A stretch of DNA of 64,000 bases, taken from assembly GCF_003202035.1 (NCBI RefSeq), contig NZ_QJKC01000002.1, forward strand, positions 1 to 64,000, in the 5' to 3' direction. A model generated the notes under the pieces. It did no database searches and had not been told where the DNA came from. It saw only the letters and a list, made by a program, of their open reading frames with translations. Position numbers and translations under genes: made by a program. This document shows positions 36,345-46,921 of the stretch, in pieces (within the stretch, counting starts at the first letter, position 1; each line of letters opens with the position of its first letter). This stretch comes from Aquitalea magnusonii. GTDB lineage: Bacteria; Pseudomonadota; Gammaproteobacteria; Burkholderiales; Chromobacteriaceae.

Positions 36345-37382
36345 ATGCAAACCCGCTTTACCGAAACCTTTGGCGTGCGCCTGCCACTCGCCTGCCCCGG
36401 CATGAGCTATATCGCCACCCCCGAACTGGTAGCCGCCACCGCCAATGCCGGCGGGCTGGGCATTCTGGCCAGCGGGCCACTTAATCCGACACAAACCCGC
36501 GCCGCCATCCGCCGCATCCGCGAACTGACCGACAAGCCCTTTGGCATTGGCTGCACGCTGATGATGCCGGGCGCGCGCGAAAACTGCGAGGTGGCACTGG
36601 AAGAACAAGTGCCCGTCATCAACTTCTCGCTGGGCAAGGGCGACTGGATCGTCGAGCGCGCCCATGCCTATGGTGGCAAGGTGATTGCTACCGTGGTCAC
36701 CGAGAAGCATGCCATATCGGCAGAAAAAGCCGGCGTGGACGGCCTGCTGGTCACCGGCCATGAAGCGGCCGCCCATGGTGGCGAGGTGACATCGCTGGTG
36801 CTGATTCCCGCCATTCGCAAGGTCAGCAGCCTGCCCATTATTGCCGCCGGTGGCTTTGGCAGTGGTGCTGGCCTGCTGGCCGCCCTGTCGCTGGGTGCCG
36901 ATGCCGTAGCCATGGGCAGCCGCCTGGCCATGACCCGCGAAAGCCCGGTGCATGAGCGCAGCAAGGAGATGATTCGCCAGCGCAGCGTGGCCGATACCTT
37001 GTATTCACGTCATTTCGACGGCCTGTGGTGTCGCATGATGGACACCCCTACCGCCCGCGCCGCCACCCGCAAGCCGATGAATCTGCTGGCTGCCGCCTGG
37101 AAGGCCAGCGCCATCGCCCGCAAGCTGGGCATGCCGGTATGGAAGGTAGCCGTGGGCGGCATGCTGCAAAAACCGCAGGAACTGCGCCAGCTGGCGCTGT
37201 TTGGCGCGGCGACCGAATCCATCCGCCTGGCCATTGAGGAGGGCGATCACCAGCATGGCGTGCAGTTGATCGGCCAGGTGCAGGGCTTGATTGATGATGT
37301 TCCCAGTGTGCAGCAGCTGTTCGAGCGCATCATGCAGGAGGCCGGGCATGGCCTGAGCCGGCTGCAGCAACTGCAAGCCTAG
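36345..37382 (+). CDS. nitronate monooxygenase family flavoprotein
   Basis: 345 residues from ATG 36345. LACPGMSYIATPELVAATAN and ANAGGLGILASG form the N-terminal FMN site. GHEAAAHGG contains the conserved catalytic His and IIAAGGFGSGAGLLAALSLG binds phosphate. It oxidises nitronates with FMN and detoxifies compounds such as propionate 3-nitronate. The related enoyl-reductase FabK is a less likely alternative. Transcribed alone, divergent from the small membrane protein. Confidence 0.82.
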   Translation: MQTRFTETFGVRLPLACPGMSYIATPELVAATANAGGLGILASGPLNPTQTRAAIRRIRELTDKPFGIGCTLMMPGARENCEVALEEQVPVINFSLGKGDWIVERAHAYGGKVIATVVTEKHAISAEKAGVDGLLVTGHEAAAHGGEVTSLVLIPAIRKVSSLPIIAAGGFGSGAGLLAALSLGADAVAMGSRLAMTRESPVHERSKEMIRQRSVADTLYSRHFDGLWCRMMDTPTARAATRKPMNLLAAAWKASAIARKLGMPVWKVAVGGMLQKPQELRQLALFGAATESIRLAIEEGDHQHGVQLIGQVQGLIDDVPSVQQLFERIMQEAGHGLSRLQQLQA

Positions 37383-37614
37383 CGTAGCGCGTCGCCATTC
37401 ATTCCATTCGACTGGCGGCGCATTTTTCACACTGTATTAGCAGAAATAGCAGGACTTACCTCGATCAAAATCACCCCGCACGCAACAAGATGCCAGCGCG
37501 CCGCTTCTTGCCGCATTGCCCGTCCCCATCCCTTCCCGTATTCTCTCAGGCTGACCCACCGCCCGGCAGCAGGCCGCCACAGAGCGACCAGCCCACACTG
37601 ACAAGAGATTACCC

Positions 37615-38940
37615 ATGATCCCGCATCACCACGAGACCGACCCCAACCCGCCCCGCCCGCTCAATCGGCAGGACTACCGCACCCTGGCGCTAGCCGCCCT
37701 CGGCGGCGCGCTGGAGTTTTACGACTTCATCATTTTCGTGTTTTTTGCCCTGGTCATCGGCAAGCTGTTTTTCCCGCCGGACATGCCGGACTGGCTGCGC
37801 CAGTTCCAGACCTTCGGCATCTTTGCCGCCGGCTATCTGGCGCGTCCGCTGGGCGGCATTGTCATGGCGCACTTTGGTGACAAGCTGGGACGCAAGCGCA
37901 TGTTCACCTTGTCCATCGTGCTGATGGCCGTTCCCACCTTGCTGATGGGCATGCTGCCCACTTACGCCAGCATCGGCATTGCCGCGCCGCTGGCTTTGCT
38001 GGCCTTGCGCATCCTGCAGGGGGCGGCGATTGGCGGTGAAGTGCCCGGTGCCTGGGTATTCGTGGCCGAACATGTGCCCGCCCGCCACACCGGCTATGCC
38101 TGCGGCACGCTGACTGCCGGCCTCACCGCCGGCATCCTGCTGGGCTCGCTGCTGGCCACCCTGATCAACAGCAGCTTCAGCCCGGCACAAATCAGCAACT
38201 GGGCCTGGCGCCTGCCTTTCCTGGTGGGTGGCGTGTTTGGCTTGCTGGCGATGTATCTGCGCCAATGGCTGCAGGAAACACCGGTGTTTGCCGAAATGCA
38301 GGCGCGCAAAGCCCTGGCCGATGAATTGCCACTGAAAACCGTGCTGCGCCAGCACAAACGCGCGGTCATCCTTTCCATGCTGCTGACCTGGCTGCTGTCG
38401 GCCGCCATCGTGGTGGTCATCCTGATGACACCCACCTATCTGCAAAAACAGTTCGGCATGGATGCCGCGACCACCCTCAAGGCCAACAGCCTGGCCACCA
38501 TCGCCCTGAGCGCTGGCTGCATCCTGGCCGGGCGCATCATCGACCGCCTGGGCAGCGGCCTGACCTTCATCGGCGGCTGCCTGTTGTTGGGAGCGTGCAG
38601 CCATTACTTTTACAGCAGCGTGGCCAGCGATGGCAGCCAGCTGTATGCGCTATACGCCCTGACCGGTTTCTGCGTCGGTATTGTCGGGGCGGTGCCCTTC
38701 GTCATGGTGCGTGCCTTTCCGCCAGCAGTGCGCTTTAGCGGGCTGTCATTTTCCTATAATGTCGCCTACGCCATTTTCGGCGGCCTCACACCGATGGCGG
38801 TTTCGCTGTGGCTGCGGGCTGATCCGCTGGCCCCGGCCCATTACGTGGTCAGCCTGTGCGGCATGGGGGTCGTACTGGGCGTTTATTTGCTGCTGACCGA
38901 ATCACCCCAAGACGCAGGCAGCACATCGACACCGCACTGA
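37615..38940 (+). CDS. MFS transporter, metabolite:proton symporter (MHS/ProP-like)
   Basis: 441 residues from ATG 37615. The N-terminus has a His/Pro-rich tail then ALGGALEFYDFIIFVFFALV, the first helix of the MHS subfamily. The loop motif HFGDKLGRKRMF (GDxxGRK) lies between helices 2 and 3. About twelve membrane segments. Members carry organic acids or osmolytes such as proline, betaine or citrate; the substrate cannot be read here. No co-oriented partner closer than 230 bp. Confidence 0.82.
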   Translation: MIPHHHETDPNPPRPLNRQDYRTLALAALGGALEFYDFIIFVFFALVIGKLFFPPDMPDWLRQFQTFGIFAAGYLARPLGGIVMAHFGDKLGRKRMFTLSIVLMAVPTLLMGMLPTYASIGIAAPLALLALRILQGAAIGGEVPGAWVFVAEHVPARHTGYACGTLTAGLTAGILLGSLLATLINSSFSPAQISNWAWRLPFLVGGVFGLLAMYLRQWLQETPVFAEMQARKALADELPLKTVLRQHKRAVILSMLLTWLLSAAIVVVILMTPTYLQKQFGMDAATTLKANSLATIALSAGCILAGRIIDRLGSGLTFIGGCLLLGACSHYFYSSVASDGSQLYALYALTGFCVGIVGAVPFVMVRAFPPAVRFSGLSFSYNVAYAIFGGLTPMAVSLWLRADPLAPAHYVVSLCGMGVVLGVYLLLTESPQDAGSTSTPH

Positions 38941-38963
38941 CTGCCTCGCAAATTGCTTTTTCC

Positions 38964-38981
38964 ACGGCCCTTCGGGGCCGT
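38964..38981 (+). terminator. hairpin after the MFS gene
   Basis: ACGGCCC-TTCG-GGGCCGT, a stable UUCG tetraloop stem; no T-run follows, so termination strength is uncertain. The rest of the 38941-39176 gap shows nothing definite. Confidence 0.5.
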
Positions 38982-39176
38982 ATCCATACCTACCGCCCAG
39001 GATAATTCCGCAACGCAGCACGAATTAATTCATTCGATGACGGAACCCTCGCAGCAAATCAGCAGTCACTAATTTATTCACCCGGCACTTCACGCCATCT
39101 GCACAGCTGTTCCATACCACACTCCCGGCCTCATGCCCGCCCCGGCGGGCCTTACCAACAGACCACGGAGACGCTC

Positions 39177-40376
39177 ATGAGCCACCTGCCCTGGCACAGT
39201 CTTTCCCTTAACCCGCTGGCGGCCTTTGGCATTCTGCTGACGCTGGGCGTCATCGGTGGCCAGATCGCCAACCGTGCCGGCCGCCTGCCGGCCATTACCG
39301 GCTATGTCCTGACCGGCCTGATCATCGGCCCGGCCAGCCTGCACCTGCTGAACCAGCCATTGCTCAGCGCCGCCGACCTGTTCGTCAATCTGGCCCTGGG
39401 GCTGGCACTGTTTGAAAGCGGGCGACGGGTCGACCTGCACTGGCTGCGCGTGGAGCGCACCTTGCTGCTGACCACCCTGTGCTATTGCCTGGCGGTGTTT
39501 GCCGCCCTGTGCGCCCTGCTGTTGCAAGGCGGACTGGGCGGGCAGGCCAGCTCCATGATGGCCGCACTGGGCATGGCCACCTCGCCCATCGTCATTCTGG
39601 AAATGCTGCGCGAGACCCGTGCCGAGGGCCAGGTCAGCGAAAGACTGACCACGGCCACCGCGCTGTCCAGCTTGCTGTCGGTCATTGTCTTCGCCATCGC
39701 CCTCAGCTCGGCCCATCTGCAAAACCAGCACAGCACCGAGGATGCCATCCTGTCGCCAGCCTGGCTGATTCTGGGCTCCAGCCTGCTCGGCCTGCTGGCC
39801 GGCCTGCTGGCCATCGCCCTCAACCGCTGGCTGGGCAGCCAGCAACGGCAGCGGCAGACCGTCCTGCTGTTCGGCCTGATCGCCCTGCTGGTGGGGCTGT
39901 CCGTCATGCTGAACGCCCTGCCCTCGCTGGCCCTGCTGGTTTTCGGCCTGGCAACCCGCAATCTGCACGGGGGGCACACGGTGAGCGAACCGGGCCTGCT
40001 CAGCGGCAGCCATTTTTTCTTTGTCGCCTTTTTTGTTGCTGCCGGCGCCCAGCTGGCACCACAGGCGCTGGCCAGCCATTGGCCACTGGCCCTGGCCTAC
40101 CTGCTGCTGCGCTCGGCCATCCCCATGCTGTGCTGGTGGCTGCTGGCCCCGCAAAACTGCCTGAGCCGCCAGCGCGGCCTGTGGCTGGGGCTGGCACTCA
40201 ACCCGCTGTCCGGTGGCAGCGCCATGCTATTGGGTATGAGCACGCTGGCACTGGGCGCGGATGCCAGTGCCTTTAGCGGCACCATGATGGCGGTTTTTGT
40301 CATCAGTGAACTGACCGGCCCGCTACTGACCCGCCTGGCCTTGCACCGGGCGGGCGACATTCCATCGGAGGACTGA
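39177..40376 (+). CDS. Kef/CPA2-type cation:proton antiporter, membrane domain only
   Basis: 399 residues from ATG 39177, after ACGGAG. About twelve membrane segments. GYVLTGLIIGPASLHLL and NLALGLALFESGRRVDLHWL match the CPA2 antiporter core. No C-terminal TrkA-N/RCK domain is present, so it lacks the nucleotide gating module of KefB/KefC. The next gene starts one base after its stop, so the two are co-translated. Confidence 0.8.
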   Translation: MSHLPWHSLSLNPLAAFGILLTLGVIGGQIANRAGRLPAITGYVLTGLIIGPASLHLLNQPLLSAADLFVNLALGLALFESGRRVDLHWLRVERTLLLTTLCYCLAVFAALCALLLQGGLGGQASSMMAALGMATSPIVILEMLRETRAEGQVSERLTTATALSSLLSVIVFAIALSSAHLQNQHSTEDAILSPAWLILGSSLLGLLAGLLAIALNRWLGSQQRQRQTVLLFGLIALLVGLSVMLNALPSLALLVFGLATRNLHGGHTVSEPGLLSGSHFFFVAFFVAAGAQLAPQALASHWPLALAYLLLRSAIPMLCWWLLAPQNCLSRQRGLWLGLALNPLSGGSAMLLGMSTLALGADASAFSGTMMAVFVISELTGPLLTRLALHRAGDIPSED

Positions 40377-40377
40377 C

Positions 40378-41499
40378 ATGCTGCACTTCAATAACAGCAC
40401 CCCGCTGACCCTGGGCGTGGAACTGGAACTGATGATCGTCAACCGCCGCGACTACAATCTGACGCGTGGTTCGGACGACTTGCTGCTGCTGATAGACCGC
40501 CAGCAGCACGGCTATGACATCAAGCCGGAAATCACCCAGGGCATGATTGAAATCGGCACCGCCATTCATCAGGGCAGCGATGCCATGCTGCAGGAGCTGC
40601 AGCGCATCCGCGCCCTGCTGGTCAGCAGCGCGCAAAAACTCAACCTGGGGCTGGCTGGCGGCGGCTCCCACCCTTTCCAGCACTGGAGCGAGCAGCAGAT
40701 CTACCCCAAGGAACGCTATCAGCTGGTTTCCGAGCTATACGGCTATCTGGCCAAACAGTTCACCGTGTACGGCCAGCACATCCATATCGGCTGCCCCGAT
40801 GGCGACAGCGCCATCCGCCTCAGTCATTATCTGGCACGCTACATTCCGCACTTTATCGCCCTGTCCGCCTCATCGCCCTTTTATCAGGGCATGGATACGC
40901 TGTTCCAGACCTCGCGCCTGACCAGCGTCAATGCCTTCCCCCTGTCCGGCTGCATGCCTTGCGTGGAAAACTGGGCGCAATTCAACGATTATTTTCAGCA
41001 CATGGCCGAGCTGGGCATTGTCGCCAGCATGAAGGACTTTTACTGGGACATCCGCCCCAAGCCGGAATATGGCACGGTGGAAATCCGCATCTGTGACACC
41101 CCGCTGGACATCGTCACCCCCACGCTGCTGGCAGCCTATGCCCAGATGCTGGCGCATCGCTGCCTGAGCGAGGAATGGCACGACATCCAGGCCGCGCACT
41201 ATCACACTTACAATTACAACCGCTTCCAGGCCTGCCGCTTTGGCTTCGATGGCGTACTGGTGGATGGCGCGGCACGCCAGCAAACCGGCCTGCAGGAGGA
41301 TCTGCTGGGCACGCTCAATGCCCTGCAGCCGCAAGCCAGGGCACTGAACTGCGAAAAGGAGCTGAGCCTGCTGCGCGAGCGCACGCTCAAACGCCAGTCG
41401 GATAGCCAGTGGCTGCGCGCCATCCACCACCACAGCGGCTCGCTGTCCGAGGTGGTGCGTCGCCAGAGCGAGCACTGGATGTATGGCAGCGCGGCCTGA
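40378..41499 (+). CDS. carboxylate-amine ligase, GCS2 family (YbdK-like)
   Basis: 373 residues from ATG 40378. LGVELELMIVNRRDYNL opens the gamma-glutamyl-cysteine-ligase-2 fold. Metal and nucleotide residues are expected around QHIHIGCPDGDSAI and VEIRICDTPLD. The E. coli homologue YbdK has weak glutamate-cysteine ligase activity; the true substrate is unclear. Coupled to the upstream antiporter, which suggests a link to potassium/glutathione-type stress, by inference only. Confidence 0.85.
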   Translation: MLHFNNSTPLTLGVELELMIVNRRDYNLTRGSDDLLLLIDRQQHGYDIKPEITQGMIEIGTAIHQGSDAMLQELQRIRALLVSSAQKLNLGLAGGGSHPFQHWSEQQIYPKERYQLVSELYGYLAKQFTVYGQHIHIGCPDGDSAIRLSHYLARYIPHFIALSASSPFYQGMDTLFQTSRLTSVNAFPLSGCMPCVENWAQFNDYFQHMAELGIVASMKDFYWDIRPKPEYGTVEIRICDTPLDIVTPTLLAAYAQMLAHRCLSEEWHDIQAAHYHTYNYNRFQACRFGFDGVLVDGAARQQTGLQEDLLGTLNALQPQARALNCEKELSLLRERTLKRQSDSQWLRAIHHHSGSLSEVVRRQSEHWMYGSAA

Positions 41500-41585
41500 G
41501 GCGGCAACACAGCCGGCGGTGCAATGCAGCAGACATGGCCGCCCGCAGCAGCTAAACTGGCAGCTTAGCGTCCCAAAGCCCCATC

Positions 41586-42380
41586 ATGCCGCTCGAACTG
41601 CCCGAACACCTGAATCCCGATCTTCCCACGCGCTGGTGCATTTTCGATGGCCCGCGCCTGCTGCTGCAAAACCAGGCACTGCCTGGCGATGCCGCCCGCC
41701 ACTGGCCGCTGGCCAACCGTCTGTTCATCGACCAGCAACAAGGCAGCAATCTGTATGCGGCCGACCTGATCGGCCCGCCACCGCCGGATTGCGAGTGGCT
41801 GCCGCTGCGGGCCGCGCTGATGGCACTGCCACCGGAGCAAACCGCCGGCATCGCCCGTGCTGCGCAGCTGCGCCAGTTTCAGCATACCCACCGTTTTTGC
41901 GGCCACTGCGCCAGCCCGCTGCAACAGCACGGCCACGATCAGGGCAAGCACTGCCCCGGCTGCGGCCAGCTCTACTACCCACGGCTGTCGCCCGCCATGA
42001 TGGTGGCGGTCTATCGTGGCCAGGAGCTGCTGCTGGCACGCAGCCCGCATTTCCTGCCCGGCGTATACAGTGCCCTGGCCGGCTTTGTCGAACCCGGGGA
42101 AACCGTGGAGCAATGCGTGCACCGCGAAACCCTGGAGGAAGTGGGCGTGCGGGTGAAAAACCTGCGCTATGTCTGCTCGCAATCCTGGCCGTTTCCGCAC
42201 TCACTGATGCTGGCATTCACTGCCGAGTATGATGGCGGCGACATCCGCCCGCAGCCTGGCGAAATCGAGGACGCCGGCTGGTATCACATTGACGCCCTGC
42301 CCACCATCCCGGCCCAGCTATCGGTGGCCTATCAGCTGATTCGCCACACCAGCGACTGGCTGCGCCAAACACAAGCCTGA
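41586..42380 (+). CDS. nudC: NADH pyrophosphatase (NAD-capped RNA hydrolase)
   Basis: 264 residues from ATG 41586. Zinc ribbon CGHCASPL...CPGCGQLYYPR, then the Nudix box GFVEPGETVEQCVHRETLEE completed by VGV. The downstream motif SQSWPFPHSLM corresponds to SQPWPFPxS, the NADH-specific signature, with Pro changed to Ser. It hydrolyses NAD(H) and removes NAD caps from RNA. Ends in a strong terminator. Confidence 0.92.
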   Translation: MPLELPEHLNPDLPTRWCIFDGPRLLLQNQALPGDAARHWPLANRLFIDQQQGSNLYAADLIGPPPPDCEWLPLRAALMALPPEQTAGIARAAQLRQFQHTHRFCGHCASPLQQHGHDQGKHCPGCGQLYYPRLSPAMMVAVYRGQELLLARSPHFLPGVYSALAGFVEPGETVEQCVHRETLEEVGVRVKNLRYVCSQSWPFPHSLMLAFTAEYDGGDIRPQPGEIEDAGWYHIDALPTIPAQLSVAYQLIRHTSDWLRQTQA

Positions 42381-42394
42381 GCAGTCGTCATGCC

Positions 42395-42422
42395 AAAGGG
42401 GAGCCCATGGCTCCCCTTTTTT
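42395..42422 (+). terminator. rho-independent terminator after nudC
   Basis: GGGGAGCC-CAT-GGCTCCCC followed by TTTTTT, with A bases on the left, so it can serve both nudC and the convergent pncC. Confidence 0.88.
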
Positions 42423-42442
42423 GTTGACGGCACACCGCAGGC

Positions 42443-42946
42443 TCAGGCCGACAGCGCACAGTCCTCGATCAACTGCCGCAAACGGCCCAGCGCTGTCAGC
42501 ACGGTCTGCTGGCGCACCGCCGCCCGGTCGCCGGCAAAGTGGCAGACAAAGGCCTGGCTCAGGCCATCCGGCCCGGCCAGGGCCAGCCATACCGTGCCCA
42601 CCGGCTTGGCCGGCGAACCACCACCCGGCCCTGCAATGCCGGACACCGCCACCGCCCAGTCCGCAGCGGCACGCTCACGCGCACCGGCCGCCATCTGCCG
42701 TACCACGGACTCACTCACGGCACCGTGTTCGGCCAGCGTGGCGGCCTGCACCCCCAGCAGATCCTGCTTGGCCTCATTGCTGTAGCTGACCAGGCCATAG
42801 CCGAACCAGGCCGAGCTGCCGGCAATATCGGTCAGCGCAGCGGCAATCATGCCGCCAGTGCAGGATTCTGCCGTCGCCACCGTTTCGCCCCGCGCCAGCA
42901 GCAGCTGGCCCAGTTGTGCCGCCAGCGCGGCTGCCTGCTTATCCAT
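42443..42946 (-). CDS. pncC: nicotinamide-nucleotide amidohydrolase (CinA C-terminal family)
   Basis: 167 residues from ATG 42946. [21 protein letters not shown] is represented by [18 protein letters not shown], the family signature with the catalytic Ser, and [20 protein letters not shown] is the second. It deamidates NMN to recycle NAD. Stand-alone form, without the N-terminal CinA domain. It overlaps pgi by 8 bases and faces nudC, another NAD-related gene. Confidence 0.92.
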   Translation of the reverse strand: MDKQAAALAAQLGQLLLARGETVATAESCTGGMIAAALTDIAGSSAWFGYGLVSYSNEAKQDLLGVQAATLAEHGAVSESVVRQMAAGARERAAADWAVAVSGIAGPGGGSPAKPVGTVWLALAGPDGLSQAFVCHFAGDRAAVRQQTVLTALGRLRQLIEDCALSA

Positions 42947-44591
42947 GCACGCTCCTGAAATATTCGATCAAACCGCGGGTTGAACTATCGTGTGCCGCAG
43001 GCGCGGCCGCCGCCGCGTCCAGCTCGGGCAGTATGCGCCGGGCCAGCTGCTTGCCATACTCCACGCCCCACTGATCAAAGGAATTGATGCCCCAGATGAC
43101 GCCCTGCACAAACACCTTGTGCTCATACAGCGCCAGCAGCATGCCCAGGGTGCGCGGCGTGACCTTGTCCAGCGCAATGGTATTGGAAGGCTGATTACCC
43201 GGAAACAGCTTTTGCGGCAGCAGCATGTCCAGCTCTTCGCCAGGCATGTCCGGCAATTCGGCCATGACCTCGGCCTCGCTCTTGCCGCGCATCAGCGCCT
43301 CGGACTGGGCAAGGCAGTTGGCCACCAGCACGCGATGCTGCTGTTCCAGCCCGTAATGACTGTTCATCGGCACGATGAAATCGCAGGGTACCAAGCGGGT
43401 GCCCTGATGCAGCAGCTGGAAAAAGGCATGCTGACTATTGGCCCCTTCTTCACCCCAGATCACCGGCCCGGTATCAAAATCCAGCGGCGCACCAAAACGC
43501 CCTACCCGCTTGCCGTTCGATTCCATGTCCAGCTGCTGGATATGGGCAGGCAGGCGGCGCAGGCCATGGTCGTACGGCATGATGGCGTGGGTGTGCGCCT
43601 GATAAAAGGTGTTGTACCAGATGCCGATCAGCGCCAGCAGCACCGGCATGTTCTGTGCCAGCGGTGCATGGAAGAAGTGTTCATCCATGGCATGCGCGCC
43701 ATCCAGAAACTGGCGGAAGCAGTCGTAGCCCACCGCCAGCATCACCGGCAGGCCAATGGCCGACCAGACCGAATAGCGACCACCCACCCAATCCCAGAAG
43801 CCGAACATGTGCTCGGTATCAATGCCAAAGGCCTGCACTGCCGGCGCATTGGTGGACACGGCAACAAAATGCCGGGCAATGTCGCCCTGGCTGGCTGCCT
43901 GCAAAAACCAGGCCTTGGCCGCCTCGGCATTAAGCAGGGTTTCCGGCGTGGTAAACGATTTGGAGGCCACCACGAACAAGGTGGTCGCCGGGTCCAGCTG
44001 CTCCAGCGTACGGGCGATATGCTGGCCATCGACATTGGAGACAAAATGTACTTTCAGCCCAGGATGGGCATAGGCCGCCAGCGCTTCCTTCACCACCAGC
44101 GGTCCCAGATCGGAGCCGCCAATCCCCAGGTTCACCACATCGCGTATCGGCTGGCCGGTATAGCCCAGCCACTGGCCGCTGCGCACCTTGTCGCTGAATA
44201 CCCGCATGCGCTGCAGCACGGCATGCACCTCGGGCACCACATCCTGCCCGTCCACGACCAGGCTGGCGGATTGCGGCAGGCGCAAGGCAGTGTGCAGCAC
44301 GGCGCGCCGTTCGCTGACATTGATGCGCTCACCGCAGCGCATGCGCTGCATCCAGTCCGGCAGTTCGGCCTCGTGTGCCAGATCGATCAACAGCTCCAGC
44401 GTACGTTCGGTAATGCGGTTTTTCGAGTAATCCAGCAGCAGGCCGTCCAGCCGCAAGGAAAAGCGCTGAAAGCGCTGGGCATCGGCCAGGAACAGTTCAC
44501 GCATCTGCATGAAACGGGTGGCACGTTGGTGCTGGTGCAGCTTGGCCCAGACGGGGCTGTGATTGATGCCGGTTTTGCTGTCGTCAAACAT
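42939..44591 (-). CDS. pgi: glucose-6-phosphate isomerase
   Basis: 550 residues from ATG 44591. [49 protein letters not shown] and the C-terminal [15 protein letters not shown] are classic signatures. It interconverts glucose-6-P and fructose-6-P. An upstream ATG at 44705 would add 38 residues without family support. Overlaps pncC. Confidence 0.95.
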   Translation of the reverse strand: MFDDSKTGINHSPVWAKLHQHQRATRFMQMRELFLADAQRFQRFSLRLDGLLLDYSKNRITERTLELLIDLAHEAELPDWMQRMRCGERINVSERRAVLHTALRLPQSASLVVDGQDVVPEVHAVLQRMRVFSDKVRSGQWLGYTGQPIRDVVNLGIGGSDLGPLVVKEALAAYAHPGLKVHFVSNVDGQHIARTLEQLDPATTLFVVASKSFTTPETLLNAEAAKAWFLQAASQGDIARHFVAVSTNAPAVQAFGIDTEHMFGFWDWVGGRYSVWSAIGLPVMLAVGYDCFRQFLDGAHAMDEHFFHAPLAQNMPVLLALIGIWYNTFYQAHTHAIMPYDHGLRRLPAHIQQLDMESNGKRVGRFGAPLDFDTGPVIWGEEGANSQHAFFQLLHQGTRLVPCDFIVPMNSHYGLEQQHRVLVANCLAQSEALMRGKSEAEVMAELPDMPGEELDMLLPQKLFPGNQPSNTIALDKVTPRTLGMLLALYEHKVFVQGVIWGINSFDQWGVEYGKQLARRILPELDAAAAAPAAHDSSTRGLIEYFRSVHG

Positions 44592-44731
44592 GATCGTGAA
44601 ATGGCTGCATTCAAAAATGGAATTGGACTGTGCTTTATTCACCCCGCCACCAGTGGCCGGGCTGGCAAGAATAAAGGGGACTGGCGTCCCCTTTGCAGAA
44701 TGCATATTACCACCGTAGTGCCCGCACTACA

Positions 44732-45277
44732 TCACACCTTGAGAAAGTGTTCGCGGTAGTATTTCAGCTCTTCGATGGATTCCTCGATATCCGCCAGCGC
44801 CTCGTGCTTGCCACGCTTGACCACGCCGCGCGCCACCTCCGGCCGCCAACGCTTGCACAGCTCTTTCAGCGTGGACACATCCAGATTGCGGTAGTGGAAA
44901 TACTCCTCCAGCTGCGGCATCCAGCGCACCATGAAACGGCGATCCTGATGAATGGTGTTGCCACACATCGGCGTGGTACGCGCCGGCACATACTCGGCCA
45001 TGAAGGCCAGCAGCGCAGCCTCGGCCTCGGCCACACTCAGCGTGGAAGCCTTGACCCTGGCAATCAGGCCGCTTTTGCCATGGGTATTCTTGTTCCAGTC
45101 ATCCATGGCGTCCAGCACACTGTCCGGCTGATGAATCACCAGCACGGGCGACTGTCCCAGCACATTCAACTGGCTGTCGGTGGCAATCATCGCCACTTCG
45201 ATAATGCGGTCGGTTTCAGGATTCAGCCCGGTCATTTCCATGTCGAGCCAGATGAGGTTGTTCTGATCTTGTGCCAT
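44732..45277 (-). CDS. orn: oligoribonuclease
   Basis: 181 residues from ATG 45277 ([20 protein letters not shown]). [18 protein letters not shown] and [15 protein letters not shown] supply the DEDDh residues. It degrades short RNAs and pGpG, the final step in c-di-GMP breakdown, relevant to the cyclase at 13230. Divergent from the M48 protease gene. Confidence 0.95.
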   Translation of the reverse strand: MAQDQNNLIWLDMEMTGLNPETDRIIEVAMIATDSQLNVLGQSPVLVIHQPDSVLDAMDDWNKNTHGKSGLIARVKASTLSVAEAEAALLAFMAEYVPARTTPMCGNTIHQDRRFMVRWMPQLEEYFHYRNLDVSTLKELCKRWRPEVARGVVKRGKHEALADIEESIEELKYYREHFLKV

Positions 45278-45350
45278 ACTGTCCAATCTTTGCGAAACCC
45301 GAGCATTTTCCTTCATTGCCGCCGTGGCGGCAAACCCACCTGCGTAAATC

Positions 45351-46598
45351 ATGACCGAGGCATTCCGCTATCTCTTCCTGGCCGCTCTGGCGCTGACCCT
45401 GATTCTCAAATTGTGGCTGGGCTGGCGCCACATCCGCCATATTGCACGCCATCGTGCCCGCGTACCGGCCGAGTTTGCCGACGCCATCACGCTGCAGCAG
45501 CACCAGCATGCCGCCGACTACAGCATGGCCAAAACCCGGCTCGGCCTGTTGTCCAGCGTCATCGACACCACCCTGATCGCCGTGCTGACGCTGGGCGGTG
45601 TACTCGACTGGCTGGCGCGGCAGATCAGCAGCCTGAACCTGGGCGACATCGGCAGCGGCCTGCTGCTGGTGACGGCCCTGGCCCTGCTCACCTCCGCCAT
45701 CAGCCTGCCTATCTCGCTGTATAGCACCTTCCGCATCGAGGCGCGTTTCGGCTTCAACAAGATGACGCTGGCCATGTTCGTGCTGGATGCCATCAAGGGC
45801 AGTGCCATTGGCGCGCTGATCGGCCTGCCACTGCTGGCACTGGTGCTGTGGCTGATGGCGCAGGCCGGGCCGCTGTGGTGGCTGTGGGTGTGGCTGGTCT
45901 GGTCGGCTTTCCAGCTCTTGATGGTGGCGTTGTATCCGACACTGATCGCCCCGCTGTTCAACCGTTTCCAGCCACTGGAAGACCTGGAACTGAAACAGCG
46001 CATCGAAGCCCTGCTGGCGCGTACCGGCTTTACCAGCCAGGGCGTGTTCGTGATGGATGGCTCGCGTCGTTCCAGTCATGGCAATGCCTATTTCACCGGC
46101 TTTGGCAGCGCCAAGCGCATCGTCTTTTTTGATACCTTGCTCAAACAGCTGTCAGCAGTAGAAATCGAAGCCGTGCTGGCACACGAGCTGGGCCACTTCA
46201 AACGCAAGCACATCGTCAAGCGCATCGGCTTTGCCTTTGCCCTGTCGCTGGGCTTTCTGTTCATACTGGGTCAATTGCTGCATGCCGGCTGGTTCTACCA
46301 GGCGCTGGGCGTCAGCACCCCCAGCACCGCCATGGCACTGATTCTGTTCTTCCTTGCCGTGCCGGCCTTCACCTTTCCGCTGACGCCGCTGTCCAGCCTG
46401 CTGTCACGCCGTCACGAATACGAGGCGGATGCATTTGCCGCCAGCCAGTCCGAGGCGCACCATCTGGTCGCCGCGCTGGTCAAACTCTATCGTGACAACG
46501 CCTCCACCCTGACACCAGACCCGCTGCACTCGGCGTTTTACGACTCCCACCCCCCGGCGAGCCTGCGCATCGCCCACCTGCAAGGAGACCATCCATGA
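45351..46598 (+). CDS. M48-family integral membrane metalloprotease (Ste24/CAAX-like)
   Basis: 415 residues from ATG 45351. Seven or so membrane segments; the zinc motif is [13 protein letters not shown] near residue 280 and the downstream ligand in [11 protein letters not shown]. The length and topology match Ste24-like proteases rather than the shorter HtpX. It probably degrades misfolded membrane proteins. The stop overlaps the phhB start by 4 bases. Confidence 0.88.
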   Translation: MTEAFRYLFLAALALTLILKLWLGWRHIRHIARHRARVPAEFADAITLQQHQHAADYSMAKTRLGLLSSVIDTTLIAVLTLGGVLDWLARQISSLNLGDIGSGLLLVTALALLTSAISLPISLYSTFRIEARFGFNKMTLAMFVLDAIKGSAIGALIGLPLLALVLWLMAQAGPLWWLWVWLVWSAFQLLMVALYPTLIAPLFNRFQPLEDLELKQRIEALLARTGFTSQGVFVMDGSRRSSHGNAYFTGFGSAKRIVFFDTLLKQLSAVEIEAVLAHELGHFKRKHIVKRIGFAFALSLGFLFILGQLLHAGWFYQALGVSTPSTAMALILFFLAVPAFTFPLTPLSSLLSRRHEYEADAFAASQSEAHHLVAALVKLYRDNASTLTPDPLHSAFYDSHPPASLRIAHLQGDHP

Positions 46599-46921
46599 AT
46601 CTGCTCACCCTGCATTGCGAGGCCCAGCACGGCAAAAGCCCGCTGGACTCCAGCACCATCAATCAATTCCTGTCCACCCTGCCAGGCTGGGAAATCAAAG
46701 GCATCGAGCTGTGCAAGACCTTCCGCTTTGACGACTATTACCAGACCATGGCCTTTGTGAATGCCCTGGCCTGGATTGCCCATCAGGAAGACCACCACCC
46801 CGACCTGTCGGTGCACTACAACCGCGCCGTGGTGCACTTCAGCACCCACGATGCCGGTGGCCTGACCCTCAACGACTTCATTTGCGCGGCAAAAACCGAA
46901 GCGCTGCAAGGCCGGGCATGA
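46595..46921 (+). CDS. phhB: pterin-4a-carbinolamine dehydratase
   Basis: 108 residues from ATG 46595. FRFDDYYQTMAFVNALAWIA, HQEDHHPDLSVHYNRAVVHF with the His-His active site, and HDAGGLTLNDF are typical. It dehydrates the 4a-hydroxy-tetrahydropterin formed by phenylalanine hydroxylase. No phenylalanine hydroxylase is in the window. ATGA overlap with rsgA. Confidence 0.93.
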   Translation: MNLLTLHCEAQHGKSPLDSSTINQFLSTLPGWEIKGIELCKTFRFDDYYQTMAFVNALAWIAHQEDHHPDLSVHYNRAVVHFSTHDAGGLTLNDFICAAKTEALQGRA